64,000 nt of DNA from Streptomyces sp. AC555_RSS877 (GTDB lineage: Bacteria; Actinomycetota; Actinomycetes; Streptomycetales; Streptomycetaceae), in contig NZ_JAGMUK010000216.1 of the NCBI RefSeq assembly GCF_019049245.1, positions 1 to 64,000 on the forward strand. Direction: 5' to 3'. Under the pieces are notes generated by a model. The model had not been told where the DNA came from. It was given only the letters and a program-made list of their open reading frames with translations, and did no database searches. Every line of letters starts with the position of its first letter. Position 1 is the stretch's first letter. Of this stretch, positions 25,731 through 34,760 are shown one piece after another. The position numbers were made by a program, and so were the translations under genes.

Positions 25731-26809
25731 TGGTCCGAGGAGAAGCGGACCGCGCCTCGGGGGATCTGGGCGTCGCACCAGATGCGCATGCCGTCGCGGA
25801 GCTCGTTGTCGGGGCCGATGATCGCGCCGTCGCCGATGACCGTGCCGGTGAGGACGGAGCGTTCGCCTACGCGGGCCCGCGTGCCGATGAGGGAGTCGGT
25901 GATGACGGCGCCGGGTTCTATGACGGCGCCGGGGAGGATCGTGCTGCCGAAGACGCGGGCGCCCTCGGCGACGAAGGCGCCCTCGCCCACCACCGTGCCG
26001 CCCGCGAGTTTCGCGTCGGGGGCGACCCGTGCCGTCGGGAGGACGAGGCGGTCGCCGCAGCGGCCGGGGACGGCCGGGGACGGGGCGCGGCCGAGGACGA
26101 GGTCGGCGGAGCCGCGGACGAACGCGGCCGGGGTGCCGAGGTCCAGCCAGTACGTCGAGTCAACCATGCCCTGGAGGTGGGCTCCTGCCGCCAGGAGGTC
26201 GGGGAAGGTCTCGCGCTCGACGGAGACCGGGCGGCCGTGCGGGATCGTGTCGATGACCGAGCGGCGGAAGACGTACGCCCCCGCGTTGATCTGGTCGGTG
26301 ACGATCTCCTCGGGGGTCTGCGGCTTCTCCAGGAACGCCAGGACCCTGCCCGTCCCGTCGGTGGGGACCAGGCCGTAGGCGCGCGGGTCGGTGACCTGCG
26401 TGAGGTGGAGGGAGACGTCCGCGGCCGTCCGCTCGTGGGTCTCCACCAGCGCCCTGATGTCGAGGCCCGTCAGGATGTCGCCGTTGAAGACGAGGACCGG
26501 GTCGTCGGGGGCGGAGTGCAGGCGGGAGGCGACGTTGCGGATCGCGCCGCCGGTGCCGAGGGGCTCGTCCTCGGTGACGTACTCGATGTGGAGTCCGAGG
26601 GAGGAGCCGTCCCCGAAGTACGGCTCGAAGACCTCGGCCAGGTAGGAGGTGGCGAGCACGATGTGGTCGACGCCCGCCGCTCTCGCTCTCGCCAGTTGGT
26701 GCGTGAGGAACGGGACCCCGGCCGCGCGGACCATGGGCTTCGGTGTGTGCACCGTGAGCGGGCGCAACCGGGTGCCCTTGCCGCCGACCAGGAGTATCGC
26801 TTCTGTCAC
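25727..26809 (-). CDS. Mannose-1-phosphate guanylyltransferase / NDP-sugar pyrophosphorylase
   Basis: This 360-residue nucleotidyltransferase probably makes GDP-mannose from mannose-1-phosphate and GTP. The Rossmann-like catalytic domain (about 1-235) shows LVGGKGTRLRPLTVHTPKPM, YVTEDEPLGTGGAIRN and VFNGDILTGLDI. The C-terminal part (about 250-350) is a left-handed beta-helix with hexapeptide repeats (VVGEGAFVAEGARVFGSTIL, SVLTGTVIGDGAIIG). A glucose- or rhamnose-type pyrophosphorylase is possible, but manA and manB elsewhere in the window and the close similarity to actinobacterial mannose enzymes support GDP-mannose. The 3' end overlaps a possible coupled ORF. Confidence 0.9.
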   Translation of the reverse strand: MTEAILLVGGKGTRLRPLTVHTPKPMVRAAGVPFLTHQLARARAAGVDHIVLATSYLAEVFEPYFGDGSSLGLHIEYVTEDEPLGTGGAIRNVASRLHSAPDDPVLVFNGDILTGLDIRALVETHERTAADVSLHLTQVTDPRAYGLVPTDGTGRVLAFLEKPQTPEEIVTDQINAGAYVFRRSVIDTIPHGRPVSVERETFPDLLAAGAHLQGMVDSTYWLDLGTPAAFVRGSADLVLGRAPSPAVPGRCGDRLVLPTARVAPDAKLAGGTVVGEGAFVAEGARVFGSTILPGAVIEPGAVITDSLIGTRARVGERSVLTGTVIGDGAIIGPDNELRDGMRIWCDAQIPRGAVRFSSDQ

Positions 26810-27005
26810 CTGTCGTCTCTGCTTCCTGCCGGGACCGGCCGAACTGTCTTTCGGCCGGCCAGTGTATGCAGACCGTTGCGCGGTGCCTTCGACGGCCGTG
26901 CGGCATTCCGCCCCTTGCCCCCCGACGGCGGTGAATGTGTCCTACGGCCGGACAGACTCCGGTGGCGTCCGAACGGTTCCCGGGCAGGTTCAGCAGGTCC
27001 CGGCG

Positions 27006-28529
27006 CTACCGGCCCTGGTAGCGGGCGGCGGTCGAACGGGCCGTGCCGAGCTTGCGGTAGAGCTGATAGCCGGGGCAGGCCGTGGGAAAGCCGTCCCGGT
27101 GACCGGAGATCACATTCAGTCGTACTTTCTTGCCCTTGGGGTAGAGGTTGCCACCGCCTGACTTCAGATATGTCTTGCCGCGTGGATTGGCGCCGTGGAG
27201 GCCGAGCTTCCACGCGGTGAGCCGGGCGATGGCCTTCACGGCGGCGGCGGACGGCTTCTTGGAGCCGAAGGCGCCGAGGACGGCGATCCCCATGCTGTTG
27301 GTGTTGAAACCCAGCGTGTGGGCGCCCATGACCGGCTTCGCCACGCCCCCGGCGCGCCCCTCGTAGATGTTTCCGCACTTGTCGACGAGGAAGTTGTAGC
27401 CGACGTCGCGCCAGCCCATGCTCAGGACGTGGTAGCGGTAGATACCGCGGATGACGGAGGGAGCCTGCGCGCAGCGGTACCCGTTGCCGGACGCGGTGTG
27501 GTGCACGAAGGCCGCCTTGACCTTCTTCGTGTAGACGAAGGTCCTCTCCCGAAGGCTCTCGTTCGCGCCCCAGCCGCGCCGGGTGACGATGCGCGGACGC
27601 GGGCCGATCTTCGGCTTCACCCGCGGTCCCTCCGCCGGCTCGGTCATCCGCGGGGTGAACAGCTCCCGCGCAGTCTCGGCGCGGGTCAGGGCCGGGATCT
27701 CGGTGGCTCCGAGCGGGGCGAGGTCGGTGTTGGCGGCGGACGCGTCCATGGCGGCCAGGGCCTTGGCGGGCTCGGCGGTCGGGACGCCGGCACGCGGAGC
27801 GCCGGCGGCGTCGGCCGGAACGGCCTGGGGTGGATCGTCGGCGTCGGCCGGAACCGTCTGGGGCGGGTCGTCGGGTTCGCCCGGGTTGACCAGTTCGAGG
27901 CGCATACCGGTGGGGAGCGGGGTGGCGGCCGTCGCCGTACGGGGGCCGCGGGCGGTCTCCTCGACCCGGTGGGCGGGGGACTCGGCGTCCGCGCGGACGC
28001 GTGCCTCCACGCCGTCCGAGTCCCCCACCCACAGCGGTGCCGTCGCACCGCGCACCCGGCCGGAGGTGCGCTCGGCAGTGTCCGGGTCGGCCGCGTGGTC
28101 GGCGTTGTGCGTCTCGACGTCCTGCCAGCCTGACCAGGTGCCGGTGGCGGCCTCGCGGGTACGGACCTGGACCTGGCCGTGGAGTTCGACGTCCGGGTCG
28201 TCCCAGATCACGCCGACGAGCGAGAAGTGCCGTACGTCCCGGCGGGTCAGGCCCTGTTCGGGGGCGAGGCCGCCCGCTCGGTCCCGGATGAGGGGCACGA
28301 GGGGGAGCGACTGGGTGCTGCCCGGCGCTTCCGCGGTCCCCGCCGGTCTCGCGCTCGCCTTGGCCGGCGTGCTCACCGCCGGCGATCTTGCGGACAGGAC
28401 AGCCGCCGTGGCCGGCAGGTTCGCCGCGGCCGCGGGCGGGGTCAGCGGAAGGGCCAGGGCGGCCGCACAGGTGACGCCGATCGAGGAAGCAAGGAATCCG
28501 TGCATGCCCCTGATCTTGGACATAGTCAT
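27006..28529 (-). CDS. Secreted N-acetylmuramoyl-L-alanine amidase (PGRP domain)
   Basis: This exported enzyme of about 507 residues cleaves the amide between MurNAc and the stem peptide of peptidoglycan. A signal peptide (MSKIRGMHGFLASSIGVTCA, then an Ala/Pro cleavage region) is followed by a long variable region to about residue 330. The C-terminal amidase_2/PGRP domain then begins (RIVTRRGWGANESLRERTF). Zinc ligands are visible in FVHHTASGNGYRC, ISGHRDGFPTACPG and the intervening GVAKPVMGAHTLGFNTNSMG context. ATGs at 28529 and 28523 are both possible; the open frame to 29588 overlaps the opposite-strand TIGR03089 gene and is not real. The gene sits among surface-glycan and LCP genes, consistent with cell-wall remodelling. 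Confidence 0.9.
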   Translation of the reverse strand: MTMSKIRGMHGFLASSIGVTCAAALALPLTPPAAAANLPATAAVLSARSPAVSTPAKASARPAGTAEAPGSTQSLPLVPLIRDRAGGLAPEQGLTRRDVRHFSLVGVIWDDPDVELHGQVQVRTREAATGTWSGWQDVETHNADHAADPDTAERTSGRVRGATAPLWVGDSDGVEARVRADAESPAHRVEETARGPRTATAATPLPTGMRLELVNPGEPDDPPQTVPADADDPPQAVPADAAGAPRAGVPTAEPAKALAAMDASAANTDLAPLGATEIPALTRAETARELFTPRMTEPAEGPRVKPKIGPRPRIVTRRGWGANESLRERTFVYTKKVKAAFVHHTASGNGYRCAQAPSVIRGIYRYHVLSMGWRDVGYNFLVDKCGNIYEGRAGGVAKPVMGAHTLGFNTNSMGIAVLGAFGSKKPSAAAVKAIARLTAWKLGLHGANPRGKTYLKSGGGNLYPKGKKVRLNVISGHRDGFPTACPGYQLYRKLGTARSTAARYQGR

Positions 28530-28655
28530 ACATATCTGTCCATCGGGGATTTGACGGGCTGTCGGGCCGTGCTCCGCCGAACCGGTGGTGTACCGGCGGC
28601 GATCCGTGGCCCCGCCCGCCGGTGGGCGGTCGCGGGCCCGCGTACGCTTCTTCGG

Positions 28656-29411
28656 GTGAACGCCACCGACCGCACCCCTGCCGACCTGCTGCGTTCCGCG
28701 CTCGCCGCGGATCCCGGACGCCCGCTGGTGACCTTCTACGACGACTCCACGGGCGAACGTGTCGAATTGTCCGTGGCCACCTTCGCCAATTGGGTGGCCA
28801 AGACCTCCAACCTCCTCCAGGGCGACCTCGCCGCGGGTCCCGGCGACCGGGTCGCGCTGTTGCTGCCCGCGCACTGGCAGACCGCGGTGTGGCTGCTGGC
28901 GTGTTCGTCGGTGGGCGTGATCGCCGACGTGGGCGGTGACGCGGCGGTGGCCGACGTGGTGGTGAGCGGGCCGGATGCGCTGGAGGCGGCGCGGGCGTGC
29001 TCCGGGGAACGGGTCGCGCTGGCCCTGCGGCCGCTCGGCGGACGCTTTCCGCAGCCGCCGGCCGGATTCGCCGACTACGCGGTCGAGGTGCCGGGGCAGG
29101 GCGACCGGTTCGTGCCGTTCGCGCCGGTGGATCCCGACGAGCCGGCACTGATCGTGGCCGGGCGGGAGTTCAGTGCGGCGGAGGTCGTCGAGCGGGCCGG
29201 GGCGGAGGCGACGAGGGTGGGACTCACGGGGCCCGGGTCCCGGCTGCTGTCGGGGCTGCCGTACGACACCTGGGAGGGGTTGAACGCCGGGCTGTACGCG
29301 CCGCTCGCCACCGGTGGGTCCGTGGTGCTGTGCCGGAATCTGGACCGGCTGGGCGAGGAGGCGCTGGCCAAGCGGATCGAGAGTGAGCGGGTCACGGCCA
29401 CGGCTCGGTAG
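28656..29411 (+). CDS. TIGR03089 family protein (AMP-binding-like, function unknown)
   Basis: This 251-residue actinobacterial protein looks like a shortened acyl-CoA synthetase/AMP-binding fold. It opens with DLLRSALAADPGRPLVTFYD and GERVELSVATFANWVAKTSN, and continues through GDRVALLLPAHWQTAVWLL. A late segment, GLYAPLATGGSVVLCRNLDR, follows. The usual adenylation motif rich in Ser/Thr/Gly and the C-terminal lid are missing, so it is probably not an active ligase. The GTG at 28656 matches the family N-terminus. It is divergent from the amidase gene (127 bp apart) and upstream of the first LCP gene. Confidence 0.88.
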   Translation: MNATDRTPADLLRSALAADPGRPLVTFYDDSTGERVELSVATFANWVAKTSNLLQGDLAAGPGDRVALLLPAHWQTAVWLLACSSVGVIADVGGDAAVADVVVSGPDALEAARACSGERVALALRPLGGRFPQPPAGFADYAVEVPGQGDRFVPFAPVDPDEPALIVAGREFSAAEVVERAGAEATRVGLTGPGSRLLSGLPYDTWEGLNAGLYAPLATGGSVVLCRNLDRLGEEALAKRIESERVTATAR

Positions 29412-29605
29412 GCACCGTCCGCTCTCAGGTACCGGACTCCTGCACCCACCCTGGGGTCTTGCCCCGGGCCTCCGCACCAGCGCGTCCCCCATTCGGCCCC
29501 CTCCACCCGCCCCCCGGCCCTCATCCACGCCATGGTCGTAGGAGCAGCTCGCACGACACGCTCGTACGCCACGTGACTCGTTCGCCATGAGGGGTGGATT
29601 CCGAC

Positions 29606-30898
29606 GTGACCGACACCGCAGGCGCGCCGTCCGCGCCCTCCGGACCGCTCGGGCCGGGGGCGGGGGCCTCGGCGACCGGCGGGGGGCTGATACGGCGGCG
29701 CCGCCGACGGTGTGTGCGAGGGGCCGGGATCGCGGTCACGGTCCTGGTGCTGGCGGCCGGCGGGGCCGGGTGGGCCGTCTACGCGAAGCTGGACGGGAAC
29801 ATCACGTCGGACAACGCGGCGGCGGCCGAACTGGCCCGGTACGAGAGGGACCGGCCCACCTCGCTGGTGCGGGGCGCGCAGAACATCCTGGTGATCGGTT
29901 CGGACTCGCGGTCCGGGACCGGGAACCGGCGGTACGGGCGGGATTCGGGGACCGAGCGGTCCGACACCACCATCCTGTTGCATCTGGCCGCGGGGCGGGA
30001 CAGTGCCACCGCGGTGTCGCTGCCCCGGGATCTGATGGTGGACGTGCCGGGCTGCACACGGCCGGACGGCAGCCGTACCGAGCCCATGTTCACGATGTTC
30101 AACTACGCCTTCCAGGTGGGCGGCACGGCCTGCACGATCCGGACCGTGGAGCGGCTGACGAACATCCGTGTCGACCATCACGTGGTCGTCGACTTCCACG
30201 GGTTCAAGGACATGGTCGACGCGGTCGACGGCGTCGAGGTGTGCCTGGCGGAACCGATCCGGGACAAGGCGGCCAAGCTGAGGCTCCCGGCGGGGCGGGT
30301 GACGCTCAACGGTGAGCAGGCCCTCGGGTATGTGCGGGCCCGCAAGTCGCTGGGCAACGGCAGCGACACCGACCGGATGGACCGTCAGCAGCGGTTCCTC
30401 GGCGCGTTGGTCAACAAGGTGCAGAGCAATGACGTCCTGCTGAATCCGGTGAAGCTCTATCCGGTGCTGGACGCGGCCACTTCCGCCCTCACGACCGACC
30501 CGGATCTGGCGAGCCTGCGCGGTTTGTACGAACTCGTGCGCGGGCTGCGCGACATCCCCACCGAACGTGTGCAATTCCTTACGGTCCCGAGGGAGTCGTA
30601 CGTCTACAACGCCAATCGCGACCAGCTTGTGGAACCCGAAGCGGAAAGGCTGTTCGAACGGCTGCGCTCGGACGCGCCCGTGGAGGTGACGCGGAACGCG
30701 CCCCGGGACTCGGCGGAATCAACGGAGTCGACGACCAAAAGCCGCAATCCGGCCGAGAATGACGGGGAAAGCGTCGAGAGCGCGGGTGAGGAGAGGGATG
30801 AAGGGGCGGGCAGTGAGCAGGACGGCGAGCCCTCTGCCGTCAATTCACCCGCGCCGACGTTCCGGGGTAACACGGCGGCCGAGGACACGTGCACGTAA
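29606..30898 (+). CDS. LCP family protein 1 (LytR-CpsA-Psr)
   Basis: This membrane-anchored glycopolymer transferase of about 430 residues is predicted to attach undecaprenyl-linked wall polymers to peptidoglycan outside the membrane. A cytoplasmic N-terminus ending in RRRRR leads into one membrane helix (about 35-57). The LCP domain (about 95-290) has LVIGSDSRSGTG, SDTTILLHLAAGRDSA, SLPRDLMVDVPG and the canonical catalytic-region VRARKSLGN with DRMDRQQRFL. The C-terminus is a Glu/Ser-rich disordered tail with no LytR_C domain. GAGGGG (29589-29594) suits the GTG at 29606 better than the in-frame GTG at 29594. It is the first of seven LCP genes in 14 kb. Confidence 0.9.
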   Translation: MTDTAGAPSAPSGPLGPGAGASATGGGLIRRRRRRCVRGAGIAVTVLVLAAGGAGWAVYAKLDGNITSDNAAAAELARYERDRPTSLVRGAQNILVIGSDSRSGTGNRRYGRDSGTERSDTTILLHLAAGRDSATAVSLPRDLMVDVPGCTRPDGSRTEPMFTMFNYAFQVGGTACTIRTVERLTNIRVDHHVVVDFHGFKDMVDAVDGVEVCLAEPIRDKAAKLRLPAGRVTLNGEQALGYVRARKSLGNGSDTDRMDRQQRFLGALVNKVQSNDVLLNPVKLYPVLDAATSALTTDPDLASLRGLYELVRGLRDIPTERVQFLTVPRESYVYNANRDQLVEPEAERLFERLRSDAPVEVTRNAPRDSAESTESTTKSRNPAENDGESVESAGEERDEGAGSEQDGEPSAVNSPAPTFRGNTAAEDTCT

Positions 30899-31129
30899 AG
30901 CGCTTGTCAAGGTGATGAACCGCTGGCCGATCAAATGGGCGTATTGCCCGGTTGTAGGGAAGTGGAATTAATCACCGGCGTCGCTGGCAGGCGAACAAGG
31001 CGGTTAGTGTGAGCGATCCGGTGCATCCGGCCAGAGGTCCGTCCTGGGGTCGAGCACTGTGTGACCGAGACCCGAGCGCCTTTGGAGGGGAAAGGCGCCG
31101 CGTGGCCCCGACGGAGGGTTCAGACAACC

Positions 31130-32875
31130 GTGGACGCGCAAGGCCGTGGGCGGGCGGACGACATCGACCCCGCAGACCAGTGGGTACTCAACCCGAGCAC
31201 TGGTGAATACGAACTGCGACTGACCCCTTCCGCACCGCAATCACCGCGGTCGGCTGTTCCCGGACCCCGCAGAGCGGCCACCGCCAGAGCGGGCGCCTCC
31301 CCGCGCGGTCGTACAGCAGCCCCGGCGGCTCCCGCGCCCCCCGGCCGTGAGGTGCCGCCGCCGCGCAGACGGCGCGGCGTGCCCGAGGAGCCGCTGCCGG
31401 GGCGGCGCGGGCGCCGGCCGGTGAAGAAGAAGTCCAAGGCGAAGAAGATCCTGCTGTGGACCGGCGGCACCATGGCATTCGTCCTGGTGGCCGCGGCGGG
31501 CGCCGGGTACCTCTACATCGAACACCTAAACGGCAACATCACCTCCGTCGCCGACGACGGCGCGAGCACCGGTGGCTTCCAGAAGGACAAGGCCATCAAC
31601 ATCCTGGTGATCGGCACGGACAAGCGCACCGGCTCGGGCAACGAGGGCTACGGCGACTCCGGCAGCGTCGGCCACGCGGACACCACGATCCTGCTGCACG
31701 TCTCCAAGGACCGCTCCAACGCGACCGCGCTGAGCATCCCGCGTGACCTGATCGTCGACGTCCCGGACTGCCCGACCACCCAGGAGGACGGCTCGCAGGA
31801 CGTCATCAAGGGCACGACCGACGTCCGTTTCAACACCAGCCTGGGCCAGGACGACCGTACGCCCAGCTGCACCATGCGGACCGTCACCGAGCTGACCGGG
31901 ATCACCCCCGACAACTTCATCGTCGCCGACTTCAACGCGGTCAAGACGCTGACCACGGCGGTCGGCGGGGTCGACGTGTGCCTGGCCAAGGACATCAAGG
32001 ACCCGGACTCGCACCTCGACCTGAAGAAGGGGACGCAGCACATCTCGGGCGAGACGGCGCTCGCGTTCGTGCGCACCCGGCACGCGGTCGGGTTCGGCGG
32101 CGACCTGAGCCGGATCACACTGCAGCAGCAGTTCCTCAGCGCGCTGATGCGCAAGCTGAAGTCCAACGACACGCTGACCAACCCCGCGAAGATGATCAAG
32201 CTGGCCGAGGCGGGGACGAAGGCGCTGACCGTCGACTCCCAGCTGGACAGCATCAACAAGCTGAAGGACCTGGGTCTGGAGCTGGGCAAGCTCAACGTCA
32301 AGAACCTGACGTTCACCACGGTTCCGGTGATCGACAACCCGGCGGAGAAGGTGAAGGCGACCGTCGTGGTCAACCCGTCGTCGGCTCCCCAGGTCTTCGA
32401 CATGATCAAGAACGACGTGTCGTTCACCGAGGTCAAGGCGCAGAAGAAGAAGGAGGCCGCCGCGGTCGCCGCCCGTCTCGAGGGCACCAAGGCGGACGCC
32501 TCCGAGGTGCGGGTGCGCATCCTCAACGGCGGTGCGGTGGCGGGCAGTGCGCAGACCGAGCTCGAGTACCTGCAGAACGAAGAGGGCGTGCTGAAGTCCG
32601 AGAACGCGGGCAACGCGGATACCGAGCTGAGCAAGACCACGCTCGAGTACGCTCCCGACCAGGCCGACCAGGCGCGTCGGCTGGCCGACATCATGGGCCT
32701 TTCCGGTTCGGCGATGAAGCCGGGCAAGAGCGTGACCAACTCCCAGGGCCAGCCGACGATGACGCTGACCCTGGGCAAGGACTTCAAGGGCGCGGGCGAG
32801 TCGCTCACCACTCCGACGAAGGCGCCGGAGGGGGTTCAGCAGTCCACCGCGGACAAGGTCGAGTGCGCCAAGTGA
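31130..32875 (+). CDS. LCP family protein 2 (copy A) with LytR_C domain
   Basis: This protein has 581 residues. A basic, Pro/Ala-rich cytoplasmic N-terminus contains the motif DPADQWVLNPSTGEYELRL. It is followed by one membrane helix (about 108-128, ILLWTGGTMAFVLVAAAGAG), the LCP domain (about 160-345) and a C-terminal LytR_C domain (about 450-545: RVRILNGGAVAGSAQTELEY to LTLGKDF). In the conserved LCP motif the usual RQQ is LQQ (DLSRITLQQQFL). GTG at 31130 was chosen because the paralogue at 34760 starts at the equivalent TTG with the same leader (GACGGAGG, TTC, GACAACC). It is nearly collinear with copy A'. Confidence 0.92.
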   Translation: MDAQGRGRADDIDPADQWVLNPSTGEYELRLTPSAPQSPRSAVPGPRRAATARAGASPRGRTAAPAAPAPPGREVPPPRRRRGVPEEPLPGRRGRRPVKKKSKAKKILLWTGGTMAFVLVAAAGAGYLYIEHLNGNITSVADDGASTGGFQKDKAINILVIGTDKRTGSGNEGYGDSGSVGHADTTILLHVSKDRSNATALSIPRDLIVDVPDCPTTQEDGSQDVIKGTTDVRFNTSLGQDDRTPSCTMRTVTELTGITPDNFIVADFNAVKTLTTAVGGVDVCLAKDIKDPDSHLDLKKGTQHISGETALAFVRTRHAVGFGGDLSRITLQQQFLSALMRKLKSNDTLTNPAKMIKLAEAGTKALTVDSQLDSINKLKDLGLELGKLNVKNLTFTTVPVIDNPAEKVKATVVVNPSSAPQVFDMIKNDVSFTEVKAQKKKEAAAVAARLEGTKADASEVRVRILNGGAVAGSAQTELEYLQNEEGVLKSENAGNADTELSKTTLEYAPDQADQARRLADIMGLSGSAMKPGKSVTNSQGQPTMTLTLGKDFKGAGESLTTPTKAPEGVQQSTADKVECAK

Positions 32876-32951
32876 CCTGACGGGCCTGCCTCACGTCTCA
32901 CAGGGCGCAGAGGCCGGCCCGTTCGATGGCGCGAGGGTGGGGAGACAGGGG

Positions 32952-34646
32952 ATGACGCACAGCAGTGTGCACGGGGAGGGGACGCGACCGGGCGTCCGGC
33001 ACGCGAGTGGGGCAGGGCGGGAGGACGGCCGTCGTGGGGACGACGGCGACGGCTCCGGCAGACCCGACGGTTCCCCGGGGGGCGGGCACGGCGGGCGGCG
33101 CAGCCGGCGCCGGGCCAAGGCCAAGCACCGGCTGCTCCGTTGGTCCGCGACGACCCTCGCGGTGCTGATACTGGGGACGGCCGGCGCCGGATACCTCTAC
33201 TACCAGCACCTCAACGGCAACATCGAGAAGGGCCGGCGCAGCGGCGGCGACTCCAAGGCGCGCAAGACCGAGGCGAACGCCGACGGGCAGACGCCGCTGA
33301 ACATCCTGATGCTCGGCTCGGACAGCCGTGCGTCCGACGCGAACGTGGCGCTCGGCGGCGGCAAGGACACCCGGGGCAACCCGCCGCTGGCCGACGTGCA
33401 GATGCTCATCCACCTCTCCGCGGACCGCAAGAGCGCCGCGGTGGTGAGCATTCCGCGGGACACCCGGGTCGACATCCCGGCGTGCAAGGACCCGGACACC
33501 GGCAAGACGTACCCGGCGACCAACGACATCATCAACAGGACGCTGGGCCGCGGCGGGGCCGGCTGCACGCTGACCACGTGGGAGAACCTCACCGGGATCT
33601 ACATCGACCACTGGATGACGATCGACTTCGCGGGCGTGGTGAGCATGGCGGACGCCATCGGCGGCGTCGAGGTCTGCGTGAACCAGAACGTGTGGGACCA
33701 CCCGCTCCCGGGCGTGCCCGGCGGTTCCGGCCTGAAGATGAAGGCCGGCAAGAAGAAGGTCGAGGGCAAGCAGGCCCTGGAGTGGCTGCGCACCCGGCAC
33801 GCCTGGGGCAGCGACCCGCTGCGGGCCCGGGCCCAGCACATGTACATGAACTCGATGATCCGCACGCTGAAGGACCAGAACGTCTTCACCGACGGCGGCC
33901 GCCTGATGGACCTGGCCGAGGCGGCCACCAAGTCCCTGAAGGTCTCGGAGGAGATCGGCACCGTCAAGGACCTGTACGACCTCGGCATGCAGCTCAAGAC
34001 GGTGCCCACGGACCGCATCACCATGACGACGATGCCGACCGTCGAGGACAACGAGGACGTGAACCACCTGCTGCCGGCCGGGGCCGACGCCGAGAAGATG
34101 TGGGCGATGCTCCGCGACGACGTGCCCTTCGACGACAAGGGCGCCAAGGGCGGCAAGGGCGCGAAGGCGGACGCCGAAGCAGCGAGCACGGCCAGTGCGG
34201 CCGGCGCCAAGACCACCGACGACCCCGCCGCGGCGAACGACCAGATCGGCGTGCTGGTGCAGAACGCCACGCAGTCCGCCACCCTCGGCCCGGTCAGCGG
34301 CCGGGCGGGCGAGATCGCGCAGGCGCTCGTGGGCAAGGGGTTCACCAAGGCGACGAAGGACACCTCGACAGCGCTCACCGAGGCGCGGACCCTGGTGCGC
34401 TACCCGAGCGCCGAACTGGCGGGCGACGCCGAGGCGGTGGCCAAGTCCCTGGGGATTCCGGTGGGTTCGGTGCAGAAGTCGACGGACGTCTCCGGTGTCA
34501 CCGTCGCCGTCGGCGCCGACTGGCGTTCCGGTACGACCTATCCGAAGCAGAAGACGCCTCGGGCCGGGGACCTGCCGAGCAACGCCGACGCTCTCAACGG
34601 CTCGGAGACCAAGTGCATGGACGTGTACCCGCCGTACCGTTGGTAG
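32952..34646 (+). CDS. LCP family protein 3 (copy B) with LytR_C domain
   Basis: This 564-residue LCP protein has a Gly/Arg-rich cytoplasmic N-terminus ending in RRRAKAKHRLLRWSATTLAV, which runs into the membrane helix. The LCP domain (about 110-325) and a LytR_C domain (about 425-530, IGVLVQNATQSATLGPVSGR onwards) follow. The catalytic-region motif is strongly altered: WLRTRHAWGSDPLRARAQHM replaces the classical R-x-R...RQQ arrangement. The arginines RTR are kept, but RQQ is AQH. It follows copy A by 76 bp and is probably co-transcribed. Its closest relative is the gene at 36634 (copy B'). ATG 32952 has a GGGGAG leader similar in context to that of B'. Confidence 0.92.
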   Translation: MTHSSVHGEGTRPGVRHASGAGREDGRRGDDGDGSGRPDGSPGGGHGGRRSRRRAKAKHRLLRWSATTLAVLILGTAGAGYLYYQHLNGNIEKGRRSGGDSKARKTEANADGQTPLNILMLGSDSRASDANVALGGGKDTRGNPPLADVQMLIHLSADRKSAAVVSIPRDTRVDIPACKDPDTGKTYPATNDIINRTLGRGGAGCTLTTWENLTGIYIDHWMTIDFAGVVSMADAIGGVEVCVNQNVWDHPLPGVPGGSGLKMKAGKKKVEGKQALEWLRTRHAWGSDPLRARAQHMYMNSMIRTLKDQNVFTDGGRLMDLAEAATKSLKVSEEIGTVKDLYDLGMQLKTVPTDRITMTTMPTVEDNEDVNHLLPAGADAEKMWAMLRDDVPFDDKGAKGGKGAKADAEAASTASAAGAKTTDDPAAANDQIGVLVQNATQSATLGPVSGRAGEIAQALVGKGFTKATKDTSTALTEARTLVRYPSAELAGDAEAVAKSLGIPVGSVQKSTDVSGVTVAVGADWRSGTTYPKQKTPRAGDLPSNADALNGSETKCMDVYPPYRW

Positions 34647-34689
34647 CGCCCTGCGCCGATCGAAGAAAGCGGGGAAAGTTCACTCGCCG

Positions 34690-34760
34690 CCGAATCGTGC
34701 GGATAGTGTGAGCGATCCAGTGGGGAAGGCGCTTGCCCTGACGGAGGATTCGGACAACCT
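34690..34760 (+). promoter_or_regulatory. Duplicated leader/promoter block of LCP copies A and A'
   Basis: The block GGATAGTGTGAGCGATCC (34702-34719) matches GGTTAGTGTGAGCGATCC before copy A (31002-31019) at all but one position. A second shared block, GACGGAGG-TTC-GACAACC-TGGACGC, surrounds both start codons. TAGTGT fits a TAnnnT -10 element. No consensus -35 is visible at the right distance, so a specialised sigma factor is possible. The conservation shows that the duplication included regulatory DNA. Confidence 0.5.

Noticed and set aside
25094..27220. 708-codon plus-strand frame containing Pro-rich repeats
   Set aside because: The Pro-rich part is the 111-bp minisatellite read in another frame, and the remainder is antisense to the guanylyltransferase gene.
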